Shown here: one piece after another, positions 39,927 to 48,851 of the stretch | How positions within the stretch are numbered: the first letter of the stretch is position 1 | Layout of the letters: each line of letters starts with the position of its first letter | Source of the DNA: Microbacterium sp. LWO13-1.2 | Lineage (GTDB): Bacteria; Actinomycetota; Actinomycetes; Actinomycetales; Microbacteriaceae | Length of the DNA: 64,000 nt | Assembly (NCBI RefSeq): GCF_038397725.1 | Contig: NZ_CP151634.1 | Span: 3,906,001 to 3,970,000, forward strand | Reading direction: 5' to 3' | Program-made: the position numbers and the translations under genes | Notes under the pieces: model-generated | The model's input: only the letters and a program-made list of their open reading frames with translations | What the model was told of the DNA's origin: nothing | Database searches by the model: none

Positions 39927-40589
39927 ATGCATGACTCCGCAGAACCGCGCTCCGCCGTCGTCGCCGCAGCGCTCGAACTGTTCCAGCAGCAGGGGTACGA
40001 CCAGACCTCCGTGGAGCAGATCGCGAAAGCCGCCGGCGTCTCCCGCTCGACGTTCTTCCGTCAGTTCGGCGGCAAGGAGGATGTCGTCTTCGCCGACCAC
40101 GAAGTGCTCCTCGAAGAAGTCCGCGCCTTCCTCGCCGAAGGACACAGCGATCCGTGGACAGCCGTGTGCGAGGCGTCGGAGCGGGTCTTCGCGCACTTCG
40201 CCCGCGACCCGGAGATGGCACGCCGTCGATACCAGATCGTGCGAGACGTGCCGGTGCTGCGCGGCCGGGAGATCATCACCGTGTTCCGCTACGAGCGGCT
40301 GTTCGACGAGTACCTGCGCAGTTCGCTGCCCGGCATCGATCCGCTGGATGCCGTCGGGTACTCGGCCCTCGTGACCGCCGTGCACAATCATGTGCTGCGC
40401 CAACTCCTGCGCGACACGAAACGTGTTCCGATCGCGACCCTGCAGAATGCGCTCGCCGATGCCCGTCGCCGTTACGGCGTCGGCCCTGAGGCGTCCGCGT
40501 CAGCCCCCGATGACGTCGTCGTCGCCGTGTTCCCGCGATCGATGCCGGTGGCAGAGATCTCTCGGCGGCTGCGCGAAGAGCTCGGCTGA
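39927..40589 (+). CDS. TetR family regulator
   Basis: A 220-residue regulator with helix-turn-helix AALELFQQQGYDQTSVEQIAKAAGVSRSTFFRQFGGKEDVVF (about residues 14-56, quoted in outline) and a helical C-terminal domain. TAGGCT (39914-39919) lies seven bases before ATG with no ribosome site, so it is probably leaderless. It lies 93 bases upstream of the acyl-CoA dehydrogenase gene in the same direction and may regulate it. Confidence 0.92.
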   Translation: MHDSAEPRSAVVAAALELFQQQGYDQTSVEQIAKAAGVSRSTFFRQFGGKEDVVFADHEVLLEEVRAFLAEGHSDPWTAVCEASERVFAHFARDPEMARRRYQIVRDVPVLRGREIITVFRYERLFDEYLRSSLPGIDPLDAVGYSALVTAVHNHVLRQLLRDTKRVPIATLQNALADARRRYGVGPEASASAPDDVVVAVFPRSMPVAEISRRLREELG

Positions 40590-40682
40590 GCCGACACCCG
40601 GGCTCGAATCGCCACCAGTGGGGTGGAACTGAGTGCCTGGGTATATGAAACTCAATGCCGCGAGGAGTAGAGTGGCGGCACT

Positions 40683-41918
40683 ATGAGCGATGAAGCCCTC
40701 TCCTTCCCCGGCCAGAGCGTCGAGAGCTACGACACGACCTCGCGCCTCGACAGCGACTACTACGCCGTCTTCAGCGACATCCCCGCAGATGATCGCGTCG
40801 CGTGGGATCGCGCGAAGGCGTACATCGACGAGGTCGGCCCGCAGATGGCGGATGCCTGGGATCGTGCCGAATACCCGCTCGATGCTGCCCGCCGCATGGG
40901 CGAGATGGATCTCGTCGTCGACGGCATCGAGCATCCGTCGCTCACCCGGCTCTCACCGTTGGCCGCCGGGCTCGTGAACATGGAGATCTCGCGCGGCGAC
41001 GGCTCCCTGGGCACCGTGCTCGCTGTGCAGGGCGGGCTCGCATTGCGCACTCTCGCGCTGTTCGGGTCACCGGAGCAGCAGGAGAAGTGGCTGACGGGCA
41101 TGGCCGACGGCTCCGTGTTCGGATCGTTCGCGCTGACAGAGCCGGACCACGGCTCGGACTCGGTGTCGCTGGAGACCGTCGCCCGACGCGACGGCGACAC
41201 GTGGGTCATCCGCGGTGCGAAGAAGTGGATCGGCAACGGCTCGTCCGGCGGCGTCACCTTCGTGTGGGCGCGCGTCGACGACGAGGGCGCCGCGGAGCAT
41301 GGCGCGGTGCGCTGCTTCCTCGTCGAACAGGACACTCCCGGGTACATCGGCACGCCGATCCGCGGAAAGGGCTCACTGCGCGCAATCCACCAGGCGCACA
41401 TCCTCTTCGACGACGTGCGCGTCCCGCTCGACGCCGTCCTCCCCGGGACGAAGAGTTTCCGGGATGCCTCGACCGTGCTCTATGCGACCCGGTCCGGTGT
41501 CGCCTGGTCTGCGCTCGGCCATGCCACAGCCTGCTACGAGGCCGCGCTCGCCTACGCGACTCAGCGGGTGCAGTTCGGCAAGCCGCTGGCGAAGTTCCAG
41601 ATGGTGCAGGAACGCCTGACGCACATGCTGGAGGACCTCACCGCGATGCAGCTGTACTGCCGCCGCCTCGCCGACCTCGAGACCGCCGGCGCGCTGCGGC
41701 CGACCCAGGCCTCACTGGCGAAGTTCCACAACACCCGCGCCGCCCGCCGGATCGCCTCGCTCGCGCGCGACCTGCTCGGCGGCAACGGCATCCTGCTCGA
41801 GAACGGCGTCATGCAGCACATGGCCGACATCGAGGCCATCCACACCTACGAGGGCACGGAAAGCGTGCAGGCACTGCTGCTCGGCCGCGACATCACCGGA
41901 ATGAGCGCGTTCGTCTGA
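40683..41918 (+). CDS. Acyl-CoA dehydrogenase (glutaryl-CoA dehydrogenase-like)
   Basis: A 411-residue FAD enzyme oxidising an acyl-CoA to the enoyl-CoA. FAD-binding stretches are FGSFALTEPDHGSDS and WIGNGSSGG, then VQFGKPLAKFQMVQERL. The C-terminal YEGTESVQALLLGRDITG holds the Glu position typical of the glutaryl-CoA/short-chain branch. TAGAGT lies nine bases before ATG. The substrate may be a short, branched or dicarboxyl CoA ester. Confidence 0.9.
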   Translation: MSDEALSFPGQSVESYDTTSRLDSDYYAVFSDIPADDRVAWDRAKAYIDEVGPQMADAWDRAEYPLDAARRMGEMDLVVDGIEHPSLTRLSPLAAGLVNMEISRGDGSLGTVLAVQGGLALRTLALFGSPEQQEKWLTGMADGSVFGSFALTEPDHGSDSVSLETVARRDGDTWVIRGAKKWIGNGSSGGVTFVWARVDDEGAAEHGAVRCFLVEQDTPGYIGTPIRGKGSLRAIHQAHILFDDVRVPLDAVLPGTKSFRDASTVLYATRSGVAWSALGHATACYEAALAYATQRVQFGKPLAKFQMVQERLTHMLEDLTAMQLYCRRLADLETAGALRPTQASLAKFHNTRAARRIASLARDLLGGNGILLENGVMQHMADIEAIHTYEGTESVQALLLGRDITGMSAFV

Positions 41919-41945
41919 GTTCCGCGCCCACCCCAGCTCGCGGGA

Positions 41946-42446
41946 TCAGTTGCAGCCGCAGTTGCCGGCGGCGCCGCGCACCATGAAGCAGACGTCGCAG
42001 ACGCCGTAGTCGCGCTCGATCAGCGGCGTCATGCGCTCGGAACCGGCCGTCGCGGTGCGGGGAGTCGCCGTGCGCGGACGCGACGGGTGCTTCGCGCGGG
42101 CTGGCGGCGTGTTGCTGGCGATCTGGCTCGGGTGCGTCAGATAGAAGTACGGCGGACGCCCCTCGCTCGGCTGCAGCAGCGCCGGACGCGAGCCAACGAC
42201 GATCTGCTCATCCTCGGTGAACCCGTTGGTGTAGGTCTTACCGATGTGCAGAGCTGCACCTTCACCGCGACGAATCGCCTCGATGTAACGGCCTCGGTCG
42301 ATGAGGCTGGTGATGCCGACCTGATTGAGGACTGCGGAGATGTACTCGTAGTCCTCGACGGCGATCCGGTGCGCGCGAAGCGCTTCCGGAAGGGACTTGT
42401 ACGGACGGGACGTGCCTGCGGGGGTTGGCCCCTGAACTTCATTCAT
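41946..42446 (-). CDS. Orphan protein with C-terminal cysteine cluster
   Basis: I do not recognise this 166-residue family. The N-terminal half is helical and charged (SLPEALRAHRIAVEDYEYISAV), the middle a beta-rich HIGKTYTNGFTEDEQIVVGS and PPYFYLTHPS. A Thr/Pro/Arg-rich linker leads to a CDVC...CGC tail (cysteines about 150, 153, 163, 165) that could bind a metal. GGAGAGG overlaps the start region. It is convergent with the acyl-CoA dehydrogenase, 27 bases apart, without a visible terminator. Confidence 0.65.
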   Translation of the reverse strand: MNEVQGPTPAGTSRPYKSLPEALRAHRIAVEDYEYISAVLNQVGITSLIDRGRYIEAIRRGEGAALHIGKTYTNGFTEDEQIVVGSRPALLQPSEGRPPYFYLTHPSQIASNTPPARAKHPSRPRTATPRTATAGSERMTPLIERDYGVCDVCFMVRGAAGNCGCN

Positions 42447-42540
42447 CCTCTCCAGGATCTCACCTGCTGCGGCCCACGGATACCACTTCCGCTCGAAGCG
42501 GGCAATAAGGTGCCGATTCGAGACATGAAAGACTCAGTTC

Positions 42541-43992
42541 ATGGCACGTGCGACGATCATCGGCTCGGGACCGAACGGCCTCGCGGCAGCCGTGACGCTG
42601 GCTCGCGCCGGCTACCAGGTGCGCGTACTCGAGGCGGGAGCGCGCATCGGCGGCGGCGTGAGCAGCGCGCAATCGACGCTCCCCGGTTTCGTGCACGACG
42701 TCGGATCGGCCGTGCACCCTGGCGCCTACTCCTCCCCTTTCTTCCGCGCCTTCGGCCTGGACCGGCGCCTCGACTGGATCAATCCCGTCGCCGCGTATGC
42801 GCATCCGCTCGACGACGGACGCGCCGCGATCGCCTGGCGCGACATCGAGCGCACGGCCGACGGCCTGGGGGCGGATGCGAAGAGGTGGCGAACCCTGTTG
42901 CGGCCCCTGAGTTCTCATATCGACGGCGTCCTCGACTTCACCGGTTCGTCGCTGCTCCGCGTTCCGCGGCATCCGATCACGGCCGCCCGCTTCGCCCTGC
43001 GGACGCTCGATCAGGGATCCACCGTGGCGAAGCGCTTCTTCCGCACCGAGGAGGCGTCGGCGCTGTTCTCCGGCGTCGTCGCCCATGGGAACACCGCACT
43101 CCCCTCACTGCCGTCCGCTGGCGCCGGCCTGCTGCTCGCCGCCCTCGCACACGCCGGTGGTTGGCCGTATCCGCGCGGCGGAGCCCAGGCGATCGCCGAC
43201 GCGCTCCGCGTCGATCTCGAAGCCCACGGCGGCCTGATCGAGACCGACGCGCACATCCGCGATCTGGGGGCGCTCGACTGGGGCGACCCCGCGAAGGGAG
43301 ATCTGCTGCTGCTCAACGGTTCGCCGCGCCTGGCGCTCACGCTTCCCGGTCTCCCCTCCGGGTACGCGCGCGCGCTGCGTCGCTATCGCTACGGCGCGGG
43401 GGCGGCGAAGGTCGACTTCGCTCTCGACGGCCCGGTGCCATGGGCGCATCCGGATGTCGCAAGCGCGCCCACCGTACACCTGAGCGGCACCCGCACCGAG
43501 ACGTGGGCCAGCGAGAACGCCGTCGCCCGAGGACGCGTCGCCGAACGACCGTATGTTCTCGCCGTGCAGCCGTCGACGCTCGACCCCACCCGGGCGCCGG
43601 AGGGCAAGGCGGTGTTCTGGGCCTACATGCACGTCCCCGCGAACTCCGACTTCGATCCCACCGAGCCGATCACGCGCCAGATCGAACGCTTCGCACCGGG
43701 TTTCCGTGATCGCATCCTGGCCACCCACGCGGTGCGCGCGTCCGAGCGCGAGGCGATCAACCCCGCAACGATCGGCGGGGACATCTCGGGCGGCGACTTC
43801 ACCGTTCAGCAGATGGTGCGCCGCCCCACCCTGTCGTCGGCACCGTGGCGCACGCCGATGCGCGGCGTGTATCTGGCCTCGGCATCCACCCCGCCGGGCC
43901 CGGGGGTCAACGGCATGGCCGGCTGGCACGCGGCACGCACGGCACTGGCGGATGCCGGCACTCCCGTCTCACTCGACGACCTCTTCGCCTGA
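42541..43992 (+). CDS. FAD-dependent oxidoreductase of phytoene desaturase type
   Basis: A 483-residue flavoprotein. It has N-terminal dinucleotide motif IIGSGPNGLAAAVTLARAGYQV followed by the second Gly-rich ARIGGGVSSAQS, and the C-terminal FAD motif GVYLASASTPPGPGVNGMAGWHAARTAL. It resembles CrtI/retinol-saturase-like oxidoreductases, but no other carotenoid gene is present, so a carotenoid substrate is not supported. No clear ribosome site precedes ATG. Confidence 0.85.
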   Translation: MARATIIGSGPNGLAAAVTLARAGYQVRVLEAGARIGGGVSSAQSTLPGFVHDVGSAVHPGAYSSPFFRAFGLDRRLDWINPVAAYAHPLDDGRAAIAWRDIERTADGLGADAKRWRTLLRPLSSHIDGVLDFTGSSLLRVPRHPITAARFALRTLDQGSTVAKRFFRTEEASALFSGVVAHGNTALPSLPSAGAGLLLAALAHAGGWPYPRGGAQAIADALRVDLEAHGGLIETDAHIRDLGALDWGDPAKGDLLLLNGSPRLALTLPGLPSGYARALRRYRYGAGAAKVDFALDGPVPWAHPDVASAPTVHLSGTRTETWASENAVARGRVAERPYVLAVQPSTLDPTRAPEGKAVFWAYMHVPANSDFDPTEPITRQIERFAPGFRDRILATHAVRASEREAINPATIGGDISGGDFTVQQMVRRPTLSSAPWRTPMRGVYLASASTPPGPGVNGMAGWHAARTALADAGTPVSLDDLFA

Positions 43993-44029
43993 TCTACCGC
44001 TGCTCGCTCCGCCAGACCAGGATGGAGCC

Positions 44030-45073
44030 ATGCGCTACCTGATCCCCGCACCGATGCTCGCGAAGGCGGCTGCGGCCGTTCCGGATCCTGTCAAGACTCC
44101 CGGCGGCCTGCTGTTCGAACCGAAGTGGGACGGCTTCCGCGGGCTGGTCGCATGGGACGGAGAGTCGGTCGAGATCGGTTCTCGCGGCGCGAAGCCGCTG
44201 ACCCGGTACTTCCCCGAGCTGGTCGACGCCGTCTCCCGGCTTCTGCCTGGGCCGTGCCTGCTCGATGGCGAGATCGTGGTCGCCACCGGCGCGAGCGGGG
44301 CGCAGCGGCTGGACTGGGAGGCGCTGAGTCAGCGTATCCATCCCGCCGCGTCACGAATCACCCGGCTCGCCACCGAGACACCGGCGATGTTCGTGGCTTT
44401 CGATCTGCTCGCCGAGGGCGATGACGATCTGCTGGACATGCCGTTCCACGACCGGCGGGCGCGGCTGGAGAAGCTCATGGCCGGCGTCGATCATCCGCTG
44501 CATCTGACCCGCACCACGCGCGATCGCGACGCGGCAGTGCGCTGGCTCGCCGAATTCGAGGGCGCCGGACTCGACGGGGTCGTCGCGAAGCCGCTCGACC
44601 AGCCGTACGCGCCGGGCAAGCGCACACTCGTCAAGATCAAGCACGCTCGCACGGCCGATGTGGTCGCGCTCGGCTACCGCGTCCACAAGTCAGGATCCGG
44701 AGTCGGCTCGCTCCTCGTTGGTCTCTACGACTCCGACGGGGTCCTGCGCCAGGTCGGCGGTGTGGCGGCATGGAGCGATGCGCGCCGTCAGGAACTCGTC
44801 GCAGAGCTCGAGCCCCTGGTCGAGCGCGACGACGAAGGAGAGGCGATCACCGGCGCGGGCGAGCGCTCCCGGTTCAGCGGTGCGAAGGACGTCTCCTTCG
44901 TGCGCCTGCGCCCAGAGCGCGTGCTCGAGGTGCGCTACGACCAGCTCGAAGGCGCCCGATTCCGGCATACCGTGCAGTTCGATCGCTGGCGCCCCGATCG
45001 CGAGGCGCGGTCGTGCACCTACGAGCAGCTCGACACCGTCGCCGGCTACGACTTGGCCGGCGTGCTCGCCTGA
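44030..45073 (+). CDS. ATP-dependent DNA ligase, LigC type
   Basis: A 347-residue ligase with adenylation domain (catalytic Lys32 in FEPKWDGFRG, then LLDGEIV, FVAFDLLAEG, GLDGVVAKPLDQPYAPGKR, LVKIKHARTADVV) and an OB domain (about 225-347). The length and lack of extra domains match mycobacterial LigC, linked to end joining or short-patch repair. TGGAG lies four bases before ATG. Its last 28 bases overlap the convergent marR gene. A stand-alone LigD-type polymerase domain is encoded nearby at 46581-47633. Confidence 0.92.
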   Translation: MRYLIPAPMLAKAAAAVPDPVKTPGGLLFEPKWDGFRGLVAWDGESVEIGSRGAKPLTRYFPELVDAVSRLLPGPCLLDGEIVVATGASGAQRLDWEALSQRIHPAASRITRLATETPAMFVAFDLLAEGDDDLLDMPFHDRRARLEKLMAGVDHPLHLTRTTRDRDAAVRWLAEFEGAGLDGVVAKPLDQPYAPGKRTLVKIKHARTADVVALGYRVHKSGSGVGSLLVGLYDSDGVLRQVGGVAAWSDARRQELVAELEPLVERDDEGEAITGAGERSRFSGAKDVSFVRLRPERVLEVRYDQLEGARFRHTVQFDRWRPDREARSCTYEQLDTVAGYDLAGVLA

Positions 45074-45492
45074 CCGAGCGCCTTGCGCAGCAGAGCGGTG
45101 AGCTGTTCCTGTTCGTCGACGCTCAGGCGCCCGACGGCCGCGCGAGCGAAGGTGAAGGCCTCCTCGAAGCGACGGTTGAGCTCGTCTCCACGCGGTGTAC
45201 GCGCGACCAGCCGTGCCCGGCGGTCGACCGGATTCGGTTCGCGGCTCACGAGGTCGAGGGCCTCGAGGCGCCCGACGATCTGGGTCATGTTGGAGGCATC
45301 GCATCCGAGCTCCGCAGCGAGCGCGCCCATGCCTCGTCGCTCCCCGAGACGCCCGAGAACGCAGGCCTGCGCCGCGCTGAGCGAGAGCTCGGCCGCGGCG
45401 ACTCCGTAGGCACGGTCGTACACGTCGACCAGGTCGAACAGGATCGCTTCGGCCTCCGACGATGTCTGCGTGGGTCCGCTCGGCAGTGCCAT
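45046..45492 (-). CDS. MarR family regulator
   Basis: A 148-residue winged-helix regulator: LSAAQACVLGRLGERRGMGALAAELGCDASNMTQIVGRLEALDLVSRE forms the recognition region (quoted in outline), followed by DRRARLVARTPRG, the MarR wing. ATG 45492 is chosen over upstream in-frame starts because TACGCT (45499-45504) ends six bases before it, indicating a leaderless mRNA. Two palindromes upstream mark autoregulation. It is divergent from a quinone-oxidoreductase-like gene that it probably controls. Confidence 0.9.
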   Translation of the reverse strand: MALPSGPTQTSSEAEAILFDLVDVYDRAYGVAAAELSLSAAQACVLGRLGERRGMGALAAELGCDASNMTQIVGRLEALDLVSREPNPVDRRARLVARTPRGDELNRRFEEAFTFARAAVGRLSVDEQEQLTALLRKALGQASTPAKS

Positions 45493-45498
45493 CACCTC

Positions 45499-45527
45499 AG
45501 CGTAGGCGAGATACTTGATGCAATCAA
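45499..45527 (-). promoter_or_regulatory. marR promoter overlapping an operator
   Basis: Minus-strand TTGATT (45522-45527), 17-base spacer, TACGCT (45499-45504). The -35 box lies inside the palindrome at 45514-45528, so binding there would block transcription. Confidence 0.65.
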
Positions 45528-45562
45528 GCATCCGTGATTCACTGTTCCTTGATCCAATCAAG
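45514..45562. promoter_or_regulatory. Two MarR operators
   Basis: Identical-arm palindromes CTTGAT-GCA-ATCAAG (45514-45528) and CTTGAT-CCA-ATCAAG (45548-45562), centres 34 bases apart (about three helical turns), between the divergent marR and oxidoreductase genes. Perfect 6-bp arms in both copies make binding-site function very likely. Confidence 0.8.
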
Positions 45563-45584
45563 CAACCGAGGAGCACGGATACCG

Positions 45585-46562
45585 ATGAACGATGAGCAGG
45601 CCGTCAGCCCGATGATGAAAGCCGCCGTCCTCGACCGATTCGGCGGGGCGGAGGAACTCACGACACGCCTGCTCCCCGTTCCGGAGGTCGGCGAAGACGA
45701 TGTCCTGATCCGCGTGTATGTCGCCGGAGTCGGGTCCTGGGATGCCGCCGAGCGACAGGGCGAATTCGAGGGGGCTTTCGACCTTCCGTCGAGATTCCCG
45801 TACGTGCTCGGCTGGGATGCGGCCGGAACGGTGGCGGCTGTGGGACGCAACGTCACCCGGTTCGCCGTCGGCGACCGTGTCTACGCGGCGACGACTCCGC
45901 TCCCCCGCGGTGGTTTCTACGCCGAGTACGGCGTCGTCGCGGAGGAGCATGTGACACGTCTGCCTGACCGGATGCCGTTCGAACAGGCCGGCGCGATGGC
46001 CTGGGACGCACTGACCGCGCTGAGCGGTCTCGACCTTCTCGACCTGCAGCCGGGCGCCTCGCTCATGGTCTTCGGCGCCAGCGGAGGTATCGGACACCTC
46101 GCCGTTCAGCTGGCGGGACACCGCGGTCTTCGGGTTCTGGCGGTGGCCTCCGGCGATGACGGCGTCGCTCTGGCTGAGCGCCTCGGCGCCGATGCCGTCG
46201 TCGACGGCCGCGCAGACGACGTGCTGGCCGCGGCGGCCACCTTCGCGCCGGATGGGCTGGATGCGGCGCTCGTCACCGTCGGCGGCGAAACCACTGAGCG
46301 CGCGTTGCAGGCGGTCAAGGAATCAGGGCGAATCGCCTGGCCGCACGGCGTATACCCCCTGCCCTCGGAAGCACCGCGCGCGACTCTCTCGCACTACGAC
46401 GGCGACCGAAGCAGTACAGCTGCGGCACGTCTGAACGGGATCATCGACGCGAGCGACTTCGAGGTCCATGTCGCCCAGACGTTCGCGCTGGACGATGTCC
46501 GCAGCGCCCACCAGGCCCTGCGCGATCACTACGTGGGAAAGCTGGCGCTCCGGATCAGGTGA
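45585..46562 (+). CDS. NADP-dependent quinone oxidoreductase-like (MDR family)
   Basis: A 325-residue medium-chain reductase of the zinc-free quinone reductase branch. It has a GroES-like N-terminal domain (VLGWDAAGTVAAVGRNVTRFAVGDRVYA) and a Rossmann domain with LMVFGASGGIGHLAVQLAGHRGLRV near residue 165. GAGGAG lies 11 bases before ATG 45585; an internal ATG near residue 10 is possible. Control by the divergent MarR suggests a response to quinones or electrophiles. Confidence 0.88.
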   Translation: MNDEQAVSPMMKAAVLDRFGGAEELTTRLLPVPEVGEDDVLIRVYVAGVGSWDAAERQGEFEGAFDLPSRFPYVLGWDAAGTVAAVGRNVTRFAVGDRVYAATTPLPRGGFYAEYGVVAEEHVTRLPDRMPFEQAGAMAWDALTALSGLDLLDLQPGASLMVFGASGGIGHLAVQLAGHRGLRVLAVASGDDGVALAERLGADAVVDGRADDVLAAAATFAPDGLDAALVTVGGETTERALQAVKESGRIAWPHGVYPLPSEAPRATLSHYDGDRSSTAAARLNGIIDASDFEVHVAQTFALDDVRSAHQALRDHYVGKLALRIR

Positions 46563-46580
46563 GCCGAACGTGGGTCCCGG

Positions 46581-47633
46581 CTAGGCTTCGGCCCTGGTGC
46601 CGTCCTCGTCCCAGTTCGCGGCGACCTTCTTGCTGGGCTGCACGCGAGGAGGCTCCCCCGGCATCTTCGGGAACTCCGGCGGGAACGGCAGCTCGCCGAG
46701 ACCGTCGGCTTTGTCGCGCTCCCACCACTCCAGCAGCACATCGATCCGGCCCGGGTTGTCCTGCATGTGCGCCCAGGGGTCACCGACGTCGGCGAGACGC
46801 TGCGGGATGCTGCGCACGGTGAACCGCGACGGATCGAGGCCGTCCAGCTCTTCCCACTCGACCGGGGTCGACACGGTCGCGCCGGGAAGAGCACGCGGAC
46901 TGTAGGCGCCGGCCATCGTGCGATCGCGATTCGCCTGGTTGAAGTCGACGAAGATCCGCTCGCCTCGCTCTTCCTTCCACCAGTTCATCGTCACCTGCTC
47001 CGGCATCCGGCGCTCGAGCTCGCGTCCGGCGGCGATCACGGCGTGGCGCACGATCAGGAACTCGTGCACTGGCTCGATCGGAGCGAACACGTGCAGCCCG
47101 CGGTTGCCGCTGGTCTTGATGAAGGCCTCCAGACCGGCGTCGCGCAGCACCTCCCGCAGTGCGTGGGCCGCCGTGATGGCATCGGCGAAGTCGGTCCCCG
47201 GCTGCGGATCCAGGTCGATGCGCAGCTCGACGGGGTTGTCGGCATCCGAAGCCAGCGACGCCCAGGGGTGGAAGACCACGGTGTTCATCTGCACGGCCCA
47301 GACGATGGCCGAGGGCCGGGTGAGGACGATCTGCGGATGCTTCCGCCCGCTGTTGTACGTCACCATCACGTCGTCGACGTAGTCGGGCGTTCCCTTCGGC
47401 GGGTTCTTCGAGAAGAAGCCCTCACTGTCGATCCCGGCGCGAAAGCGCTCCAGAGAGACCGGTCGGTGGCCGTTCGCGGCGAGAAAGGGCGTCGCGACCA
47501 GCTGGGCGTACTCGGCGAGCTCGGCCTTGGTGATCCCGGGTTCCGGCCACACCGGTCGGTTCGGGCTCGAGAGCGCGACTTCGCGTTCTCCATCGGGGTC
47601 GGCGACGGTCAGGGTCACTCGTTCGGAGGCCAT
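46581..47633 (-). CDS. Stand-alone LigD-type polymerase domain protein
   Basis: A 350-residue primase-polymerase of the bacterial end-joining family. Characteristic stretches are PNRPVWPEPGITKAELAEY, FFSKNPPKGTPDYV, VWAVQMNTVVFHPWAS, the metal motif RIDLDPQPGTDF (Asp pair near 138-140), TSGNRGLHVFAPI and the C-terminal IFVDFNQANRDRTMAGAYSPR. The ligase and nuclease domains of LigD are absent; a LigC ligase gene lies 1.5 kb away. TAGGGT (47640-47645) ends six bases before ATG, indicating a leaderless start. Confidence 0.93.
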   Translation of the reverse strand: MASERVTLTVADPDGEREVALSSPNRPVWPEPGITKAELAEYAQLVATPFLAANGHRPVSLERFRAGIDSEGFFSKNPPKGTPDYVDDVMVTYNSGRKHPQIVLTRPSAIVWAVQMNTVVFHPWASLASDADNPVELRIDLDPQPGTDFADAITAAHALREVLRDAGLEAFIKTSGNRGLHVFAPIEPVHEFLIVRHAVIAAGRELERRMPEQVTMNWWKEERGERIFVDFNQANRDRTMAGAYSPRALPGATVSTPVEWEELDGLDPSRFTVRSIPQRLADVGDPWAHMQDNPGRIDVLLEWWERDKADGLGELPFPPEFPKMPGEPPRVQPSKKVAANWDEDGTRAEA

Positions 47634-47677
47634 GCTCCGACCCTATGGCGCGACCGCCGTGCGGGGAACCCCCGGCG

Positions 47678-48793
47678 TCAGTCGCCGAGATCGACGGCCA
47701 GCACGAGCACCGGCGCAAGCGCATCGCGCTCGACGACCAGCGAGGGACCCGCCGGGTCGACGATGACGCCGGCCATCTCGGAATGACTCGTCAGGACCTT
47801 GGCCAGCTGCTCCGGCCCGAACGGCAGCGGCCGATCGCCGCGCCCGAGCGCGAGCACCTCGAGCGGGTGCGAGAAGAGCTGGAGGAATCGCTTGCCGTCT
47901 GCGGTCTGCGCCTCGGCGATGCCGACCTGGCCCGATCCGTTCCCGTCATTCACCGCCACCCACATCCGCTTCGTCGCGAGCGCCTCGCCGACCTTCACCG
48001 CAGAATCGGCCTGTCGCGGCGCCGCCAGAATGGTCTTGACCGTCAGCTCGGGTTCGGCCTGCTCGAGCGCCTTCTGCAGCAGCTCGGTGGGGAAGACGAC
48101 GCGATGCGGGGCAGATGCGTTGTCGACGATCAGCCCGGTGAACTCCCCAGCGACGACCTGTTGCAGCACGGAGGTGACCGGCTGCGCGACCGCAGATGTC
48201 GCCGACGGGTCGGTCTCCTGCTTCACGGAGTCACGGACCGCCGCGGCCGAGCTGAACGCGAGCATGAACGATCGATCGCCGTCGCGGACCACGGCGATCG
48301 AGAGCGGCTTGCCTTCGCTGATCTGCGCACGAGCATCGCCGTTCACGCGAAGGTACAGGTGCCCCTGCAGCGTCTGGCGCAGCACTCCGAGGAGCTGATC
48401 GTTGCTCGCGCCCTCGGCGATCTCCTTCAACGCTTCACGCAGCAGGACGTTGTCCTTCATCCCGGCGACCGTCTCGGTCTGCTCGGGCGGCAGCGCCGGC
48501 GCCAGCGGAAGCTTGCGCTCCGCGGGGGCGGCCGGGACCTGCGGGGCTGCGGGGGCTGAAGCCGGGGCAGACGCCTTCGCCTGCGCGGCATCCGGGTCCG
48601 GCAACGAGACCTCGGGACCCGCCTCCGCGCCGACACCACGGAAGGCCTGCACGGAGATGCCGATCGACGGGACGACTTCGGCGACCTCGTCCGGTGCAGT
48701 CTCCTGCGAGGACGCATCCTCGGCGGTCGCCGCGTCCTTGGCCTCTACGGCATCCGGAGCGTCTTCGGTCTTCTTGCGGGAGAAAAGGCCCAT
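47678..48793 (-). CDS. SseB-like domain protein
   Basis: A 371-residue protein: a short MGLFSRKK start, an acidic Ala/Pro-rich disordered stretch to about residue 115, then two alpha-beta domains with SseB character (VLLREALKEIAEGASNDQLLGVLRQTL, GHLYLRV, FTGLIVDNASAPHRVVFPTELLQKAL; then WVAVNDG, LQLFSHPLEVLAL, AGVIVDPAGPSLVVERDAL). No catalytic motif. TAGGCT lies seven bases before ATG 48793, so the start is probably leaderless. The SseB call is from pattern memory and moderately sure. Confidence 0.7.
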   Translation of the reverse strand: MGLFSRKKTEDAPDAVEAKDAATAEDASSQETAPDEVAEVVPSIGISVQAFRGVGAEAGPEVSLPDPDAAQAKASAPASAPAAPQVPAAPAERKLPLAPALPPEQTETVAGMKDNVLLREALKEIAEGASNDQLLGVLRQTLQGHLYLRVNGDARAQISEGKPLSIAVVRDGDRSFMLAFSSAAAVRDSVKQETDPSATSAVAQPVTSVLQQVVAGEFTGLIVDNASAPHRVVFPTELLQKALEQAEPELTVKTILAAPRQADSAVKVGEALATKRMWVAVNDGNGSGQVGIAEAQTADGKRFLQLFSHPLEVLALGRGDRPLPFGPEQLAKVLTSHSEMAGVIVDPAGPSLVVERDALAPVLVLAVDLGD

Positions 48794-48851
48794 ATCTGTC
48801 AGCCTAACCCGCGGCGCGGGCACCTGCTGCGGTCGGCGGCGCGCAGCAGGA

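Noticed and set aside
42541..43992. Carotenoid phytoene desaturase (crtI)
   Set aside because: The fold fits but no crtB, crtE or cyclase genes are near, so only a general oxidoreductase call is justified.
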